A DNA stretch of 64,000 bases from Cristatella mucedo. Taxonomy: Eukaryota; Bryozoa; Phylactolaemata; Cristatellidae. The notes under the pieces are model-generated. The model was not told where the DNA came from. It saw only the letters and a program-made list of their open reading frames with translations, and did not search any database. Position numbers and translations under genes: made by a program. Of this stretch, positions 1-11,300 are shown piece by piece. Position 1 is the first letter of the stretch. The number at the start of each line of letters is the position of its first letter. The DNA is taken from contig WPIO01000034.1 in the NCBI GenBank assembly GCA_009760855.2, positions 1,172,501 through 1,236,500 on the forward strand, in the 5' to 3' direction.

Positions 1-524
1 TTGCAAATTACAGATGTGTGCGTATACAGTTGACACACGATACTGGGAGTCGCTGAGCTACCAGCAACGAAACATGTCCCGAGGTCTATCCTTAAGCTTA
101 GACTTACCTTGAATAACAGGACAGTGCACCACAGGCGAAATACAAGCACACCTTCTCTAGACCTTGATCTCAATTCAGGTGCCACTAGTTCGGACGGCGC
201 TTGTCAAGATTGTGAAAAGATCGAGGGACGGTGCACTACGATTCCTGCCAGCAGCGTGTAAAACGGAGCCGGAAGTCGATTTGAGCATTGGGTCAAGGCC
301 AGCAGCAATCGGCCATCCCCCCACCCAGCTGTCATCCCAAAGCTCAGCGGTCCACTCCCACTCAAATGGTGAAAGCAACAGTGAAATATTGTGGTAATAT
401 GAATCGCCGAAAATAATCTATTTAGGTGACAGGAAAGTTTACAATATTTCGGAATAAGCTCATCCGTGGGTTACGTCGATGGTCGCACACATAGATAAAC
501 ACATTTAATCAACCGTTAGTGTGT
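1..524. other. Intergenic, nothing recognised
   Basis: No protein family, RNA gene or repeat family could be recognised. The only open frames are short and lack family resemblance. The last four bases (521-524, GTGT) match the bases just beyond the LTR-like element that follows. Confidence 0.5.
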
Positions 525-1861
525 TGTAACGCCGAAGGCTCGGCGGAGTAAGCTTGACCTGCCGCTTACCTAGCGGCGTAGCCTACCGCCTAATGCCATT
601 CGGTGCGCGCCTACGCGCAATAAGCTGGCCGCCACAAAACGAGCGTTTCTGGCGCTGACCTGCCTACCGTTACTAAAGGGGGTCGCGAGTCCGCGGCGTG
701 AATTGGAAAGCGAGACACACAGATTGGGGATTTTACTGAACTTTATTCGCAAGCGCACAAAGTCACTGCGCGTCTAGTTCAGCTTTATCTCCACACTCCT
801 CGCACGCTTTCAACTGCACCAACACTCTTGCGGAGGGAATACTCCTCCACACTAAGCGCGACCCGGACCCTAAACACTAACCGGTGAACTAGGAATCCGT
901 TCCTGCCTGTGCCGAGGGAATACCCCAAACACGCCAACTTAAACACTCTAGCGGAGGGAATACTTCACCACACTGAATTGCGAACCGGAGTCTAAACCCT
1001 ACCCGGAGAACTAGAACTCGGTTTCCAACAGTGCGGCAGGAATACTCCACACGCGCCAACTCAAGCACTCCTGCGGAGGAAATACTTCTCCACACTGAAG
1101 CGCGACCCGGAGCCTAAACCCTACCCGGTGAACTAGAGCTCCACACACGCCAACTACGCCTAGCTCGCGCCGGCAAATCCCTATGCCGAGACCACGTGCT
1201 AGCGCGCACACACACGACACAAAAGAAACACAAAACACGAGAGAACACACAAAATGCCAGCTCGGGCGCGATACGACCGTATTCGGTGGGGTTCCACCGA
1301 ATCCTCCTAGCGCTGTCTCGTCTTGTTCCGTCAATCGCCCGCGAACAGCCCGCCCTCCTCCCTCGCTTTCAGAGAAACGAGTGCGACGGCGTCGAGGCGC
1401 AGAGCCGCACCAAAGACAAAAAGACACGAGGCCAAGAGCGAGCGTCGCTCGACTCTTAAATACTTGGCTGAAACAATGGGGCAAGAGCTTAGTGGTATTG
1501 GGCCCGGACACCTTGGCCCATTACAGAAAGGAATTACTACCGTCCCCAGGCCACTGGAAGGGCACCCCCGTCCAGCTTGAATGGCGAATGGGTTCCAGAA
1601 GATTCTTTCTTGGAAAGAGGGAAAGCGGGGGTTGACAGGCCAGCCAACATCTATCAGCAGCTTCCGCGAGTATCGGACCAATTCTAAAGGCCGAATCGCC
1701 GCCGCTCGTCTCAGAGCTTCCTGGCCTTCTCCTAAGCGCTTCCTTTCTAAGCGCACTGACGCTCCTCTCTGGCTCACTGCTCCAGGACAAAGGGGCACTA
1801 GCCCGCCGCCGAACAGCTCTTGTTCGCGCTAAAATTCAGCCAAAGCCAGCAGGGCGCTACA
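525..1861. mobile_element. Putative solo LTR (Gypsy-like termini)
   Basis: The segment begins TGTAACGCC and ends GGGCGCTACA. These ends are imperfect inverted repeats (8 of 10 bases) with the TG...CA ends typical of retroviral-type LTRs. It is flanked by the same four bases, GTGT, at 521-524 and 1862-1865, as expected for an integrase target duplication. It is about 1.34 kb, GC-rich, and has no recognisable gag or pol coding, so a solo LTR fits best. A non-autonomous DNA element with a 4-bp duplication is the alternative. Orientation and internal promoter are not determined. Confidence 0.5.
815..1165. repeat. About 121-bp tandem repeat, three diverged units
   Basis: A block containing 'aacactcttgcggaggg' near 821 recurs near 942 and near 1063. 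Each block is followed by a related stretch reading 'cacactgaa..gcgacccgga..taaaccctacccgg'. The spacing is about 121 bp and the units are clearly diverged. The array lies inside the putative LTR. Confidence 0.6.
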
Positions 1862-1865
1862 GTGT

Positions 1866-2386
1866 ATACTATCTTAGGCCCGTGGAAAATCAGGGGAAAT
1901 TTCAATGTTGCATAACAATCAGGCCTTGGAGAGGTATACTAATTGTATTGTATTTTCAATTTTAAAATCTAATAATAAATATATTCATATTTTCGTCGCA
2001 AGCAATACAATATACTGTTATTGTCATCAAAGCAAATACAATATATTGATATTGAACATTTCTGATAGGCTGCCATTTGCTTTCGGGCGTTCTTTTTTGT
2101 AGAACATCAATTCGTGTTCATCCACGACGATCCAATCGAGTCATTTGTAGACGTTGGTAGATTTTAAGTCAATCATGTTGTCTAGAGTCGACTGACCAGT
2201 CACCGGGTGGTTCCAGCACTGCCCGTTGATGAAGTGCAGCAGCGTACGAGTTAAAAATTTTGAAGTAGTTTGAGTGCTTGGTTTTGATGTGCTTCATAGA
2301 GTTGTTGTAGCCATTCTTAAGGACGACAAGGTTTCGCTTTCATGCCACATCCGCATTTCCAGAGTTTAGACACTGGATCTTTTGGT
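1866..2386. other. AT-rich intergenic, nothing recognised
   Basis: AT-rich stretch between the LTR-like element and the first SINE. It contains TATTG/CAATA-rich sequence but no recognisable gene or repeat. Confidence 0.5.
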
Positions 2387-2550
2387 GCCGAGCTGGTTTA
2401 GCTAGGTGGTTACAGTGCTCGCCCCGAGCAAGGTCCGGCCGAGGTCCTGGGCTCGAACCCCGTGGCATACGTGAAGCGCCTGAATAGAAATTAAGTTATC
2501 TTAAGGCATTATATAAATGAATTATATATATATATATATATATCAATGCT
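2387..2550 (+). mobile_element. SINE-B copy (tRNA-like head, LINE-like tail)
   Basis: Head 'gccgagctggtttagc' is followed by 'gctcgccccgagcaagg', then a B-box-like 'gggctcgaacccc', then the tail 'gtgaagcgcctgaataga' and a (TA)n end. The same architecture occurs at about 18451, 18953 (minus), 25157, 53445 (minus), 54365 and 55335, which defines the family. The A/B-box spacing suggests a tRNA-derived Pol III head. Confidence 0.75.
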
Positions 2551-2551
2551 A

Positions 2552-2984
2552 AAGGAAAGGCGGCAGATGGCTTTGTTGGACAGTGGAATCGTGGGACGGC
2601 TAAGCGAACTGAGAGAAGTCATTTAAATATCAATTTTGGAAAAAAATACAAAATGATGTCTACTAATCACGCTGCGTGGACTTTTGCCGTCCGCAATCCA
2701 CAAAATGTGGTCACACTCAGTACTCCGGAAGTGCTCTTAAAACTTTAAAATCTGCTGTCAAAATCCAAAAAGCCAAACTGCCTTATTAAGTATCGCAATA
2801 ATATTGATATGGTTCACCTGGACACTGTAATACATTGACATTGTTAAAGCTCCCAATACAATATACTTTTAATAATACACTACAATATAGTGTCACATAA
2901 ATATATTTTGTGGAGGCATGATTAAAATGCGGGCCCGAGAACGCGCAGAGCTGTAGGTAAGCCGTATATTATGTCCATTCGATT
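2552..2984. other. AT-rich intergenic, nothing recognised
   Basis: AT-rich sequence without convincing coding or repeat similarity. Confidence 0.45.
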
Positions 2985-3060
2985 GTGCTTCCTTTGCAGC
3001 AAATGTAATGCGCCTAGAGAGAGAGATTGAGATCTCTGAGGGCGCTTGAAAGTATCATAT
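2985..3060 (+). mobile_element. LINE-A 3' tail only
   Basis: Contains 'cctttgcagcaaatgtaa', the 'gcgcctagagagag' stem arm and 'ctctgagggcgctt', the diagnostic LINE-A 3' end. The element body is absent, so this is an extremely 5'-truncated insertion. Confidence 0.6.
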
Positions 3061-3151
3061 CTCTGGGTGCACAATAATTATAATAGTAATAATACTAAAA
3101 AAGTATTATTACTATTATTATTATTGTGCACCCAGAGATATGATACTTTCA
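3047..3151. repeat. Near-perfect 105-nt inverted repeat
   Basis: Left arm begins TGAAAGTATCATATC at 3047 and the right arm ends GATATGATACTTTCA at 3151. The arms are about 50 bp, are nearly perfectly complementary, and are separated by a few A residues. It abuts the LINE-A tail at 2985-3060. Confidence 0.85.
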
Positions 3152-3254
3152 ATTGATGTACTTAAATAAAATGTATCCCGATACTCTCTAGCTGGGAGTA
3201 TCTTGGAATAAGAAATGTATTATGGGAGCACTTTCTCCGAAATTCCCTCGCTCA

Positions 3255-4150
3255 GCACAAAATTGGCTCTGCCAGCATATCTCTTGTTGAATAGTCGCGA
3301 AATCTAGGTGTCATGTTCCAAAGTGACTTTTCATTAGACGACCACATCATCTCCACAGTCAAGTCTGCCTACTTTCAGCTACATGACATTGCTCAAATTC
3401 GGGCTTGTTTAGATAAGGATACCACGTCTAAGTTGGTCCACGCATTTGCGACTTCCCGTCTTGACTTCTATAATTCACTGCTTGCCGGCCTACCGGCATG
3501 TGCGATCAGGCGATTACAGCTGGAGCAAAACGCTGCAGCAGCTAGGCTTGTCTGTCGAGAGCGTCGCAGCTGCTACATCGCACCCTTTCTCGCCGACCTG
3601 CACTGGCTCCCTGTCAAGCAACGGATCGACTTCAAGGTTTAGTCGCTTACTTTTAGCTCACTTCTTTCTTTGGCTCCAGCCTATCTCTCAGATCTACTCC
3701 CCCACCAGGCCAAGCATCGTACCACCCGCTTTTCGAAATCTAATAGTTTACCAATACCTCGTACAAGCCTCAAATCCTTTGGAGACCGAGCAATGAGTTC
3801 GTATGCTCCCAAAGCCTGGAACTCACTCCCGACTTGCGTCAGAACATCCCCTGACCTAAGCACATTTAAAAGGAACTTAAAAACACACCTATTTAGGACA
3901 GCATTTAGTGGGTCCCTGTGATTCGTCCTTGATGTGCTCATTCGTGCTGACACTGTGCATGCTGCCACTAACCACATTTGCATGCTGACCCTGTGCATAT
4001 CACCCCTAACCATGTTATTCATGTTGTTTATCAAGCACGATATTACTCACCATTCAATCGCGTTTCCCTTTGCAGCAAATTTAAAGCGCGTAGAAAGAGA
4101 TTGAGTTCTCTGAGGGTGCTTTATCAAGTGCATCATTATTATTATTAGCA
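3255..4150 (+). mobile_element. LINE-A copy, decayed, 5'-truncated
   Basis: Conceptual translation in shifting frames gives the C-terminal region of a CR1/L2-type ORF2: '[14 protein letters not shown]', 'LLADLHWLPVKQRIDFKV', 'APKAWNSLPTCVRTSPD'. The frame changes near 3640 and 3670, so it is not functional. The 3' end carries the hairpin tail and an ATTATT run near 4135-4147. Related copies lie at 7838, 8352, 15347, 20813 and 32095. Confidence 0.8.
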
Positions 4151-5200
4151 CCGATTGGCCAGCAGGGCGTCGCTCGGCTGGGCCGGGCCTTTCCCTTTGA
4201 CCCTGGTTGGGCTGGGCCTTTCCCTTTGATCCTGGCTGGAATGAGCGACGATGACCTTGCGCTTTGCTAGTCCGATAGGCAACGTCGTGCTGTCCAGTCC
4301 GCAGGCGGAATCCGGAGGAGCGGAGTTATCTCCCCTCGTTCAGTACTCGCTTCTCGCACGACGGACGGCTAGCGTTCGCAGAACGCAGCGGCCAGCTTCG
4401 AAAGGTCGCGAGATGCAGTGCCCATGCAGTCCGCGCTCCCACCAAAGGGGTTGTATACATCCTAGTGCTGCTAGCACTGCGGCGATCGCTTGGCTAGACG
4501 GCGGCGGCGCAACCGTTGGGTCGGGCGGGAAAAATAGCCTCTAGCCCCTAGCTGCAGAGACCCAGCTGAACGACTTGAGCCAGAAGGGTACGACGCCTAG
4601 CCTGACGGGGGGGGGAAGTACTTTCGGTTGGTCGTCTGGAGAACGAAGGAAACCGGGCGCGAGTGACAAACAACGCGCGAGTCAGCTGACCGCCGAGACC
4701 GACACGCCGAGGCCGAGTCCGCTCGATAGGAAGCTGTTTTTTGTACACGCGAGTCGGGCTCTAAGGAGGAGCGTCACTTGCAAGAGCCACCCGCTGAAGG
4801 CAGCTGTGGCCCCAGCGATGCCTCAAAGCTGGCGGCATACTTTAGCCCTGGCGGCGGTCAAAGTTCGCGTCGTTGCCAGCCTTTCCCTCTGCGGCTGTCA
4901 AGTAACCGGTGCGCACCGGCGGAGCTCGTGGGAACCGGTGCCAAAACGGCGCTGTACCTGTCGCTCGAAATTAATGCATCGTTCTGTCGTTGAACCCCTC
5001 TCGCTGACCTGCTGACCTCAAGTTTGTGGCTTTTCTCGCCTCGCTAACGCAAGGAAATCTTCTCTATCGGGGATGGGACGTTGTGCGTGCATGCTTTAGC
5101 GACTAACGGAACTGGCAGTCGAATGAGTCACGCGACCAACCCAACTACATCAGATGGCAGAGGGTTACCTGAACTCGGGGGGGGGCCCGCGCGGGGTTGG
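4151..5200. other. GC-rich intergenic, short direct repeat
   Basis: Near 4170-4245 a unit of about 33 bp containing 'gggcctttccctttga' occurs twice. The rest is CG-rich with several open frames that read through on both strands, as GC-rich DNA commonly does. I recognise no gene in it. Confidence 0.5.
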
Positions 5201-5204
5201 GGGA

Positions 5205-5615
5205 GGGTTGACGGGCCACTGTAATGTAATGTATCTCCGTCTGTAACTCCACAAAGTCATAAAGACCATGTGGGTGTTACGCAGGAGAGTTTTGTATAGC
5301 GAACTCACAGCCAATGCGGCTTTCGGTACGCATTCGGTAGCCAAAAGACTTCTTCTCACGCAACAAAGAAAAAGTGGGAAGCATAGCCGAGTCAGGAGAG
5401 CAGTTAAGGGGTAGTGAGCAGCATAGAAGTAGCAGCTCAGGGCCGCTGAAAAGGATGTGCCATAGCCGGCAGTAGGAGAGTAGTTGTCGTTGCGTAAGAA
5501 TTGTGGAAGCAAGTTCCACAGTCTAGGACCTGCAGAGCTAAAGCTTCTATCCTCAACGGTCTTGAAGCAGAGGAATGGGACAGCTAATTTATTGTCCACA
5601 CAGGACCTGAGGATG
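5205..5615 (-). mobile_element. LINE-B 3' fragment
   Basis: The minus strand encodes 'DNKLAVPFL', '[17 protein letters not shown]' and 'YKTLLRNTHMVFMTLWSY', matching the end of the reverse-transcriptase ORF at 32476-33522. It is 5'-truncated, and its 3' end is a short (CATTA)n-like run instead of the (AC)n of the other copy. Confidence 0.8.
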
Positions 5616-5939
5616 CAGCAGCTCAGCTATAGATACCGGACTGCCGTACGGGTTTGGCCTGCAGTCGTACTAACCAGGACACGTGTCGAAGCCTCTTCCC
5701 TTGCAACTCACATCCGGTCCGCTACGGTTGCTCTAAAAGTATATGCCACGAGAGGTCTTAAATTAAAGTCTGTCCGGTTACGTTTACTTTCGATCTTCCG
5801 TCAAAATAGAAAAGTTAAGCCTTTAAGTTAAGCCTTACGTCGCCTTTCGTACTACTAGCTGCACTGTACTGCTTAACACGATATGCTATGTAATTACAAT
5901 ATACTTTTCGAGCGCTTGAGGCATTTCGTTCGCTCTGAA

Positions 5940-6030
5940 TTACTTGTGGACAATTGTAAAGTGCCCAGAAAGAGATTAAGTTCTCTGAGGGTGCTTGATC
6001 GTGTTATTATTATTATTATTATTACAGTCA
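5940..6030 (+). mobile_element. LINE-A 3' tail only
   Basis: Reads 'gtgcccagaaagagatt' then 'aagttctctgagggtgct', followed by (ATT)n. Only the hairpin tail of the family is present. Confidence 0.6.
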
Positions 6031-6232
6031 TTGGAGCATAGAGGCGTTATGGACCTGGGATCTGAAAACATTGCACATTACAAATTGCACCACTACATGA
6101 ATTTACTAGGGGCTACACTGACATAAGAGATCCTAGCAAAAATACTTTGGTCGACGTAATATTGTAAATAAAAAAGGAATTTTAAAAGCGCCTACAAGGG
6201 TGTACTTGGTGAGTCGAAACCTATGTAAAGCT

Positions 6233-6311
<79 letters not shown>
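6233..6311. repeat. (TA)n microsatellite
   Basis: About 78 bp of uninterrupted TA dinucleotides, directly abutting the 13-bp minisatellite. Confidence 0.95.
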
Positions 6312-6314
<3 letters not shown>

Positions 6315-6475
6315 ACTGCTGCACGCGACTGCTGCACGCGACTGCTGCACGCGACTGCTGCACGCGACTGCTGCACGCGACTGCTGCACGCGACTGCTGC
6401 ACGCGACTGCTGCACGCGACTGCTGCACGCGACTGCTGCACGCGACTGCTGCACGCGACTGCTGCACGCGACTGC
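6312..6475. repeat. 13-bp minisatellite, unit GCGACTGCTGCAC
   Basis: About 12.5 nearly identical tandem copies of a 13-bp unit. Because 13 is not a multiple of three, all frames rotate through the same peptides, so the open frames here are artefacts. Confidence 0.95.
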
Positions 6476-6922
6476 ATGCTCTGCCGGTTGCACCATGCAG
6501 CGACTGCTTTCTATTTGCATCAGCAGCAGCAGCAGCAGATGCAGATGCAACAAAGTACTGTATCGATCGGCTGCCGTTTACTGTATAGAATGCTCTTATT
6601 TACACAGCAATAAAAAGGGCAGCCAACCACAGCTAATGGCCAATGGCTGCCATCGAACGTACAACTGAGCTCTGCCTAATGAGGTAACAAACACCTAAAC
6701 GCAGGAACGACATTGCAGCACTGAAAACCCGGTGCTCAGTGCACGAGCGCCAGTACAATGGTCAGGCATAGGTCGGCATGTTGCTGCTGACAGCTATGGG
6801 CACAGAGAAAAACGACAGAGACGCGATGAGCGGTCTACACGCAAGTGTCTGAGTGCGTGCGCGAGAGCGCCTGCGTGCGTGGAGCACGCATGCGTTCGTG
6901 CGCCACCACGGAGCACCAATAA

Positions 6923-8341
6923 TCAAGACGCTGGCATCGGCGGGGCACAGCGGCTGATCAGGGACACGCTCTTCGTCACCAGCGAGCTCAGCAGGCCGGG
7001 ACAGCGCGGATGACGGCTCAGTTCCTCCGCCTTCATTCGCAACTCGTAAAACAGCTGCCTGCCACCAAGGAGAAAATCGAGTTTAGCAAAAGAAAAATTC
7101 GATCGGCTTCTTCTGGGCCTCGCGGCACTCGACCGGTGGCCATCGCGCACACACACACCGATGCAAAATCGTTTATTCCTTACTCTCTCTCTCGCTCTCT
7201 CTCTCTCTCTCCTCTCTCTCTCCTCTCTTCCCTTTGTCTCTCTCCTCTCTCTCTCTCTCTTCCCTTTGTCTCTCTTCTCTCTCTCTTCTCCCTCTCTCCC
7301 CTCTCTCTTTATTGCAGAAGCACCTTACCTGCAGTATGGATTTCGGCGAGAAGCGTAGCGCAGCGTCAAAAACTGGTAGTATATGAGAGGCAGGAACAAG
7401 GCAGCTTGACCGCTACAATCAGAGCAGGCGCCACGTCAGAACACGTGATCCCACGATCTGCCCAACGTGAGAGCCCGCTGCTCAAGCAGAGGCAAAAGTA
7501 ACCAGCCAGGTGCAAATCGAGAAAACTGGTACCATGGTTCGGTAATCGAACGAGCCGTGAGCCCCTATCTCACGCTATGCTTTCGCTTCAATCGGCCGCC
7601 AAAACAAAAAGTGTTTCCACCATGGGCTTGATGATGATGATTAATAATTCATAAGTAAGAGGGGGTTCTAAATGAGGAGGACGAGGAGTTGTCATAGCCC
7701 AGGGATACAGCACTCTTGCACTTCACGGCCCAGGTAGCGACCAACATCGACTGCTTGCAAGCAGGCAATTCCTCATTCCCTGCTTGCAAGCAGAAATAGC
7801 CACTACACGGCTCTCTTGTCGAGAGTGCTAAATAATATAATAATAATAATAATTCACTTGATAAAGCGCCCTCGGAGAACTCAACCTCTTTTTAGGCGCT
7901 TTACATTTGCTGCAAGGGGAAATGCGACTGAATGGTGAGTAACATCATGCTTAATAAACATGATAACATGGTTAGGGGTGACATGCACAGGGTCAGCATG
8001 CAAGTGAGCCGTGATGGCACACTAAGTAAGGCGGTTGCTTTCACGACCTCGGTCCCGAGGTCGTGGGTTCGATTCCTGCGGTGGGCGATCCTTTATCGCC
8101 ACTGCAAGCGGTGGTGATGGCCGTAAAGGCTCTTCTGTCGTAATACAAAAGGGGCTTTTTAATCAGCTAGGATTTATTTATTTATTAAAGTGTGTTTAGT
8201 GGCAACATGCAACAGCACGCATAAGCACATAAAGGACGAATCACAGGGACCCACTTAATGCTGTCATAAATAGGTGTTTCTAGTTTTTAAGTTCTTTTCA
8301 GCTGTGGTCAAGTCAGGGGATGTTCTGACGCAAGTCGGGAG

Positions 8342-8386
<45 letters not shown>

Positions 8387-11300
8387 TCACTTGGTAAAGC
8401 GCCCTCAGAGAACTCAATCTCTCTCTAGGTGCTTTACATTTGCTGTAAAGTGAAATGCAATTGAATGGTAAGTAAAATCATGCTTAAAAAACAAACGAGA
8501 TGAATAATATGGTTAGGGGTGACATGCACAGGGTCAGCATGCAAATGTGGTTAGTGGCAGCATGCACAGTGTCAGCAGGCATAAGCACATCAAAGACGAA
8601 TCACAGGGACCCACTAAATGCTGTCCTAAATAGGTGTGTTTTAGGTTCCTTTTAAATGTGGTCAGGTCAGGGGATGTTCTGACGCAAGTCGGGAGGGAGT
8701 TCCAGGCTTTGGGAGCATATGAACTAAATGCACGGTCTCCAAAGGATTTAAGGTTTGTATGAGGTATTTCTAGACTGTTGGATTCCGAGAAGCGGGTGGT
8801 ACGATGCTTGGCCTGATGGGGTAGTATATCTGACAGATAGGCTGGAGCCATAGAATGAAGGGACCTAAAAGTGAGTCCAGGCTTTGGGAGCATACGAACT
8901 ATATGCCCGGTCTTCAAAGGATTTGAGATTTGTACGACCTAAAAGTGAGCAACTAAACCTTGTAGTCGATCCGTTGTTTGACTGGGAGACAGTGCAGGTC
9001 GGCAAGAAGTGGTGTGATGTGGCAACTGCAACGTTCGCGACAGACAAGCCTAGCTGCAGAGTTTTACACCAGCTGTAATCACCTGATTGCACATGCAGGT
9101 AGGCCAGCAAGCCTTTAAATGCTTATACATGCTACATCAAAAGCCCTCTACATGTTTATACTTACTTGCTAAATCAAAAGCTCTTTAAATGTTTATACTT
9201 ACTTGCTACATTAAAAGCCCTTTACATGTTTATACTTGCTGCATCAAAAGCCCTTTACACGTTTATACTTACTTGCTAAATCAAAAGCCCTTTAAATGTT
9301 TATACTTACTACGCCAAAAGCCCTTTACACGTTTATACTTACCTGCTAAATCAAAAGCCCTTTACGTGTTTATATTTACAGGGAGGAGGAGGAGGAAGGA
9401 TGGGGCATCACAGGTCGCCTGGGCCGCCAGTGTGGATGGACGTGGGTCGGTGCAGGCCAGCACCGACGTTACACAACGCCACAGAGAAGTATAGTTGATA
9501 CTAATGAAAAACTTGACACCCTACTTGACACCCAAGGCACTGTCCCTGTGTCCACGAGTCGGTTGGCGGAAGGTGGGCAAGAAGGGGCGGGGCAATGGGC
9601 ATGGGGCAATGGGCATGGGGCAATGGCAGAGGCAGCTCAGTTTGACTGACCTGACGCAGGAGGGCACGGCACACTGGCCAGCTCGGCACGGGGTGCCGCA
9701 GTCGCTGTTGGCTCTGCTGCTGCTGTTGCCACGGCTGCTGCTGCTGCGGTGGCCAAAGCGACGGAGGAGCAGCCTACCTGAAGAGGAGCATCACGAGGGT
9801 TGGCATGAGGAATATCTCGGAGCACGCGATGAAGCTGAACACGGTCGCCTGGTGGCCGTCGACCTTGCTCAGCAGAGCACGGATGGCAGGAAGCGAGCCG
9901 GTTCCCACGGCCTGAAACGCGAGGCAGGCAGCCATCAAAAGGGCGATCGCCAGCACGCGATCGCCAGTCGTCGTGGATTTTGGCGGCTGCAGAGAAACAG
10001 GCGCCGACGCAGCCAAGGAAGACCACAGAGCCATCAAGCGAGCGAACACTTACGTTAAGAATGGAGTAGGTGTACTTGGTGGCGTGCAGCAGCGCAAAGC
10101 AGAACACGGGCATGAGCGCCACTGAATTGAAAGGACGCTGGTCAAGGAATACGATGCCCTGCCCGAAGCGTAGGAGCCGATCAGGCAGCACTCACACACC
10201 GTGCAGCCTCGAGAGAATCGGATGGAGGAGGGATCATGAGAGAGACAGACGGGCAGATAGAAATGGAAAGAGAGAGACACACACACAGAGACGAGATAGA
10301 GAAAGAGAGACAGAAAAAGAGAGAGAAAGGGAAAGAGATGAGAAAGAGATGAGAGAGAGAAAGAGATGAGAGAGAAACAGAGAGAGAGAGAGAGAAAGAG
10401 ATGGGAGAGAGAGGGGGATAAGAAGGAAAGAAGGCAGGCCGGAAGGGAAAGGAAGGGAATGCTTGCCGGATGTGAATAGGAATAGGAATGCATGCAAAAG
10501 AAAGGAACAGAGTGTGAACAGAAGGGAGAAGATGGGAGCAGCGGAGCTGATGGGAAGGGACAGAATCGAAAGGACGGAGACAGTCTGAGCTTGGAAGAGA
10601 GGGGACAGCAGAGGAGAAGAGAGAAGGGGGTCGAGGGGAGAGAGGCGCTCAATGCATGCACTCGAGACAGACGCGAGGAAGAAGAGAGAATGCCGGCGGC
10701 GACGGTCGCGTGCAGGCATTCGCTCGCGCAGGCGCATGAGAACGCGCAAACAAGGATACGAGTAACGGGTCCGACGAGGTACAGGAATGCTAGAGAGAAG
10801 ATGAGATAATGGCAGCTATCCTCCAGCACGAGCTGAGCGGCGAACATTCGAGAGAACTCGAGCCGAGGCAGCCGCTGGTGCAGCCGGAAGCAGCTGGTGG
10901 CCACGGAACAAGCCAGTGCCCTCTGGTAGTAGGCGTAGGGCTGCCCGCTGCAAAGGAACCGATCGACATTCATTACACGACTACAAGAGCTGCCACAGGT
11001 CGCCCCGGCCGCCAAAGAGCTCAACGGAGAGACAGCAGCAGCAGCAGCTCGGCGAGCCGCTGCCATAAACCGCCGCGGAGCTGACTCTTTTCCGAAGTGA
11101 TGCAAACGCCTCCGCCGCCGTAGACGAAATGAAATGGAGCAGGGAAAAGCCGCGCAGAGGCCCGTCACCGATCGTCCAGGACATCGTGTCAATCTCAAGC
11201 TCAGTCAACCAATCTGAGCGCTCTCGGCACCACAGGTCGACAGGCTGGCTGGACTCGGGGGACGAGCCTGTCAGCCGATCGATGGCAGGCGGGGTGTCCT

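Noticed and set aside
7751-7793. Two copies of the palindrome CTGCTTGCAAGCAG
   Set aside because: Short, and most likely part of a diverged SINE-A-like copy; no independent evidence of function.
8005-8075. tRNA gene at the SINE-A head
   Set aside because: A and B boxes are present, but no acceptor-stem closure or anticodon arm can be drawn, and the unit recurs with a constant non-tRNA body. It is a SINE.
10050-11198. 382-codon minus-strand ORF
   Set aside because: Only the part at about 10776-10947 is real, as TMEM33 exon 2. The remainder is intron including a GA-rich tract.
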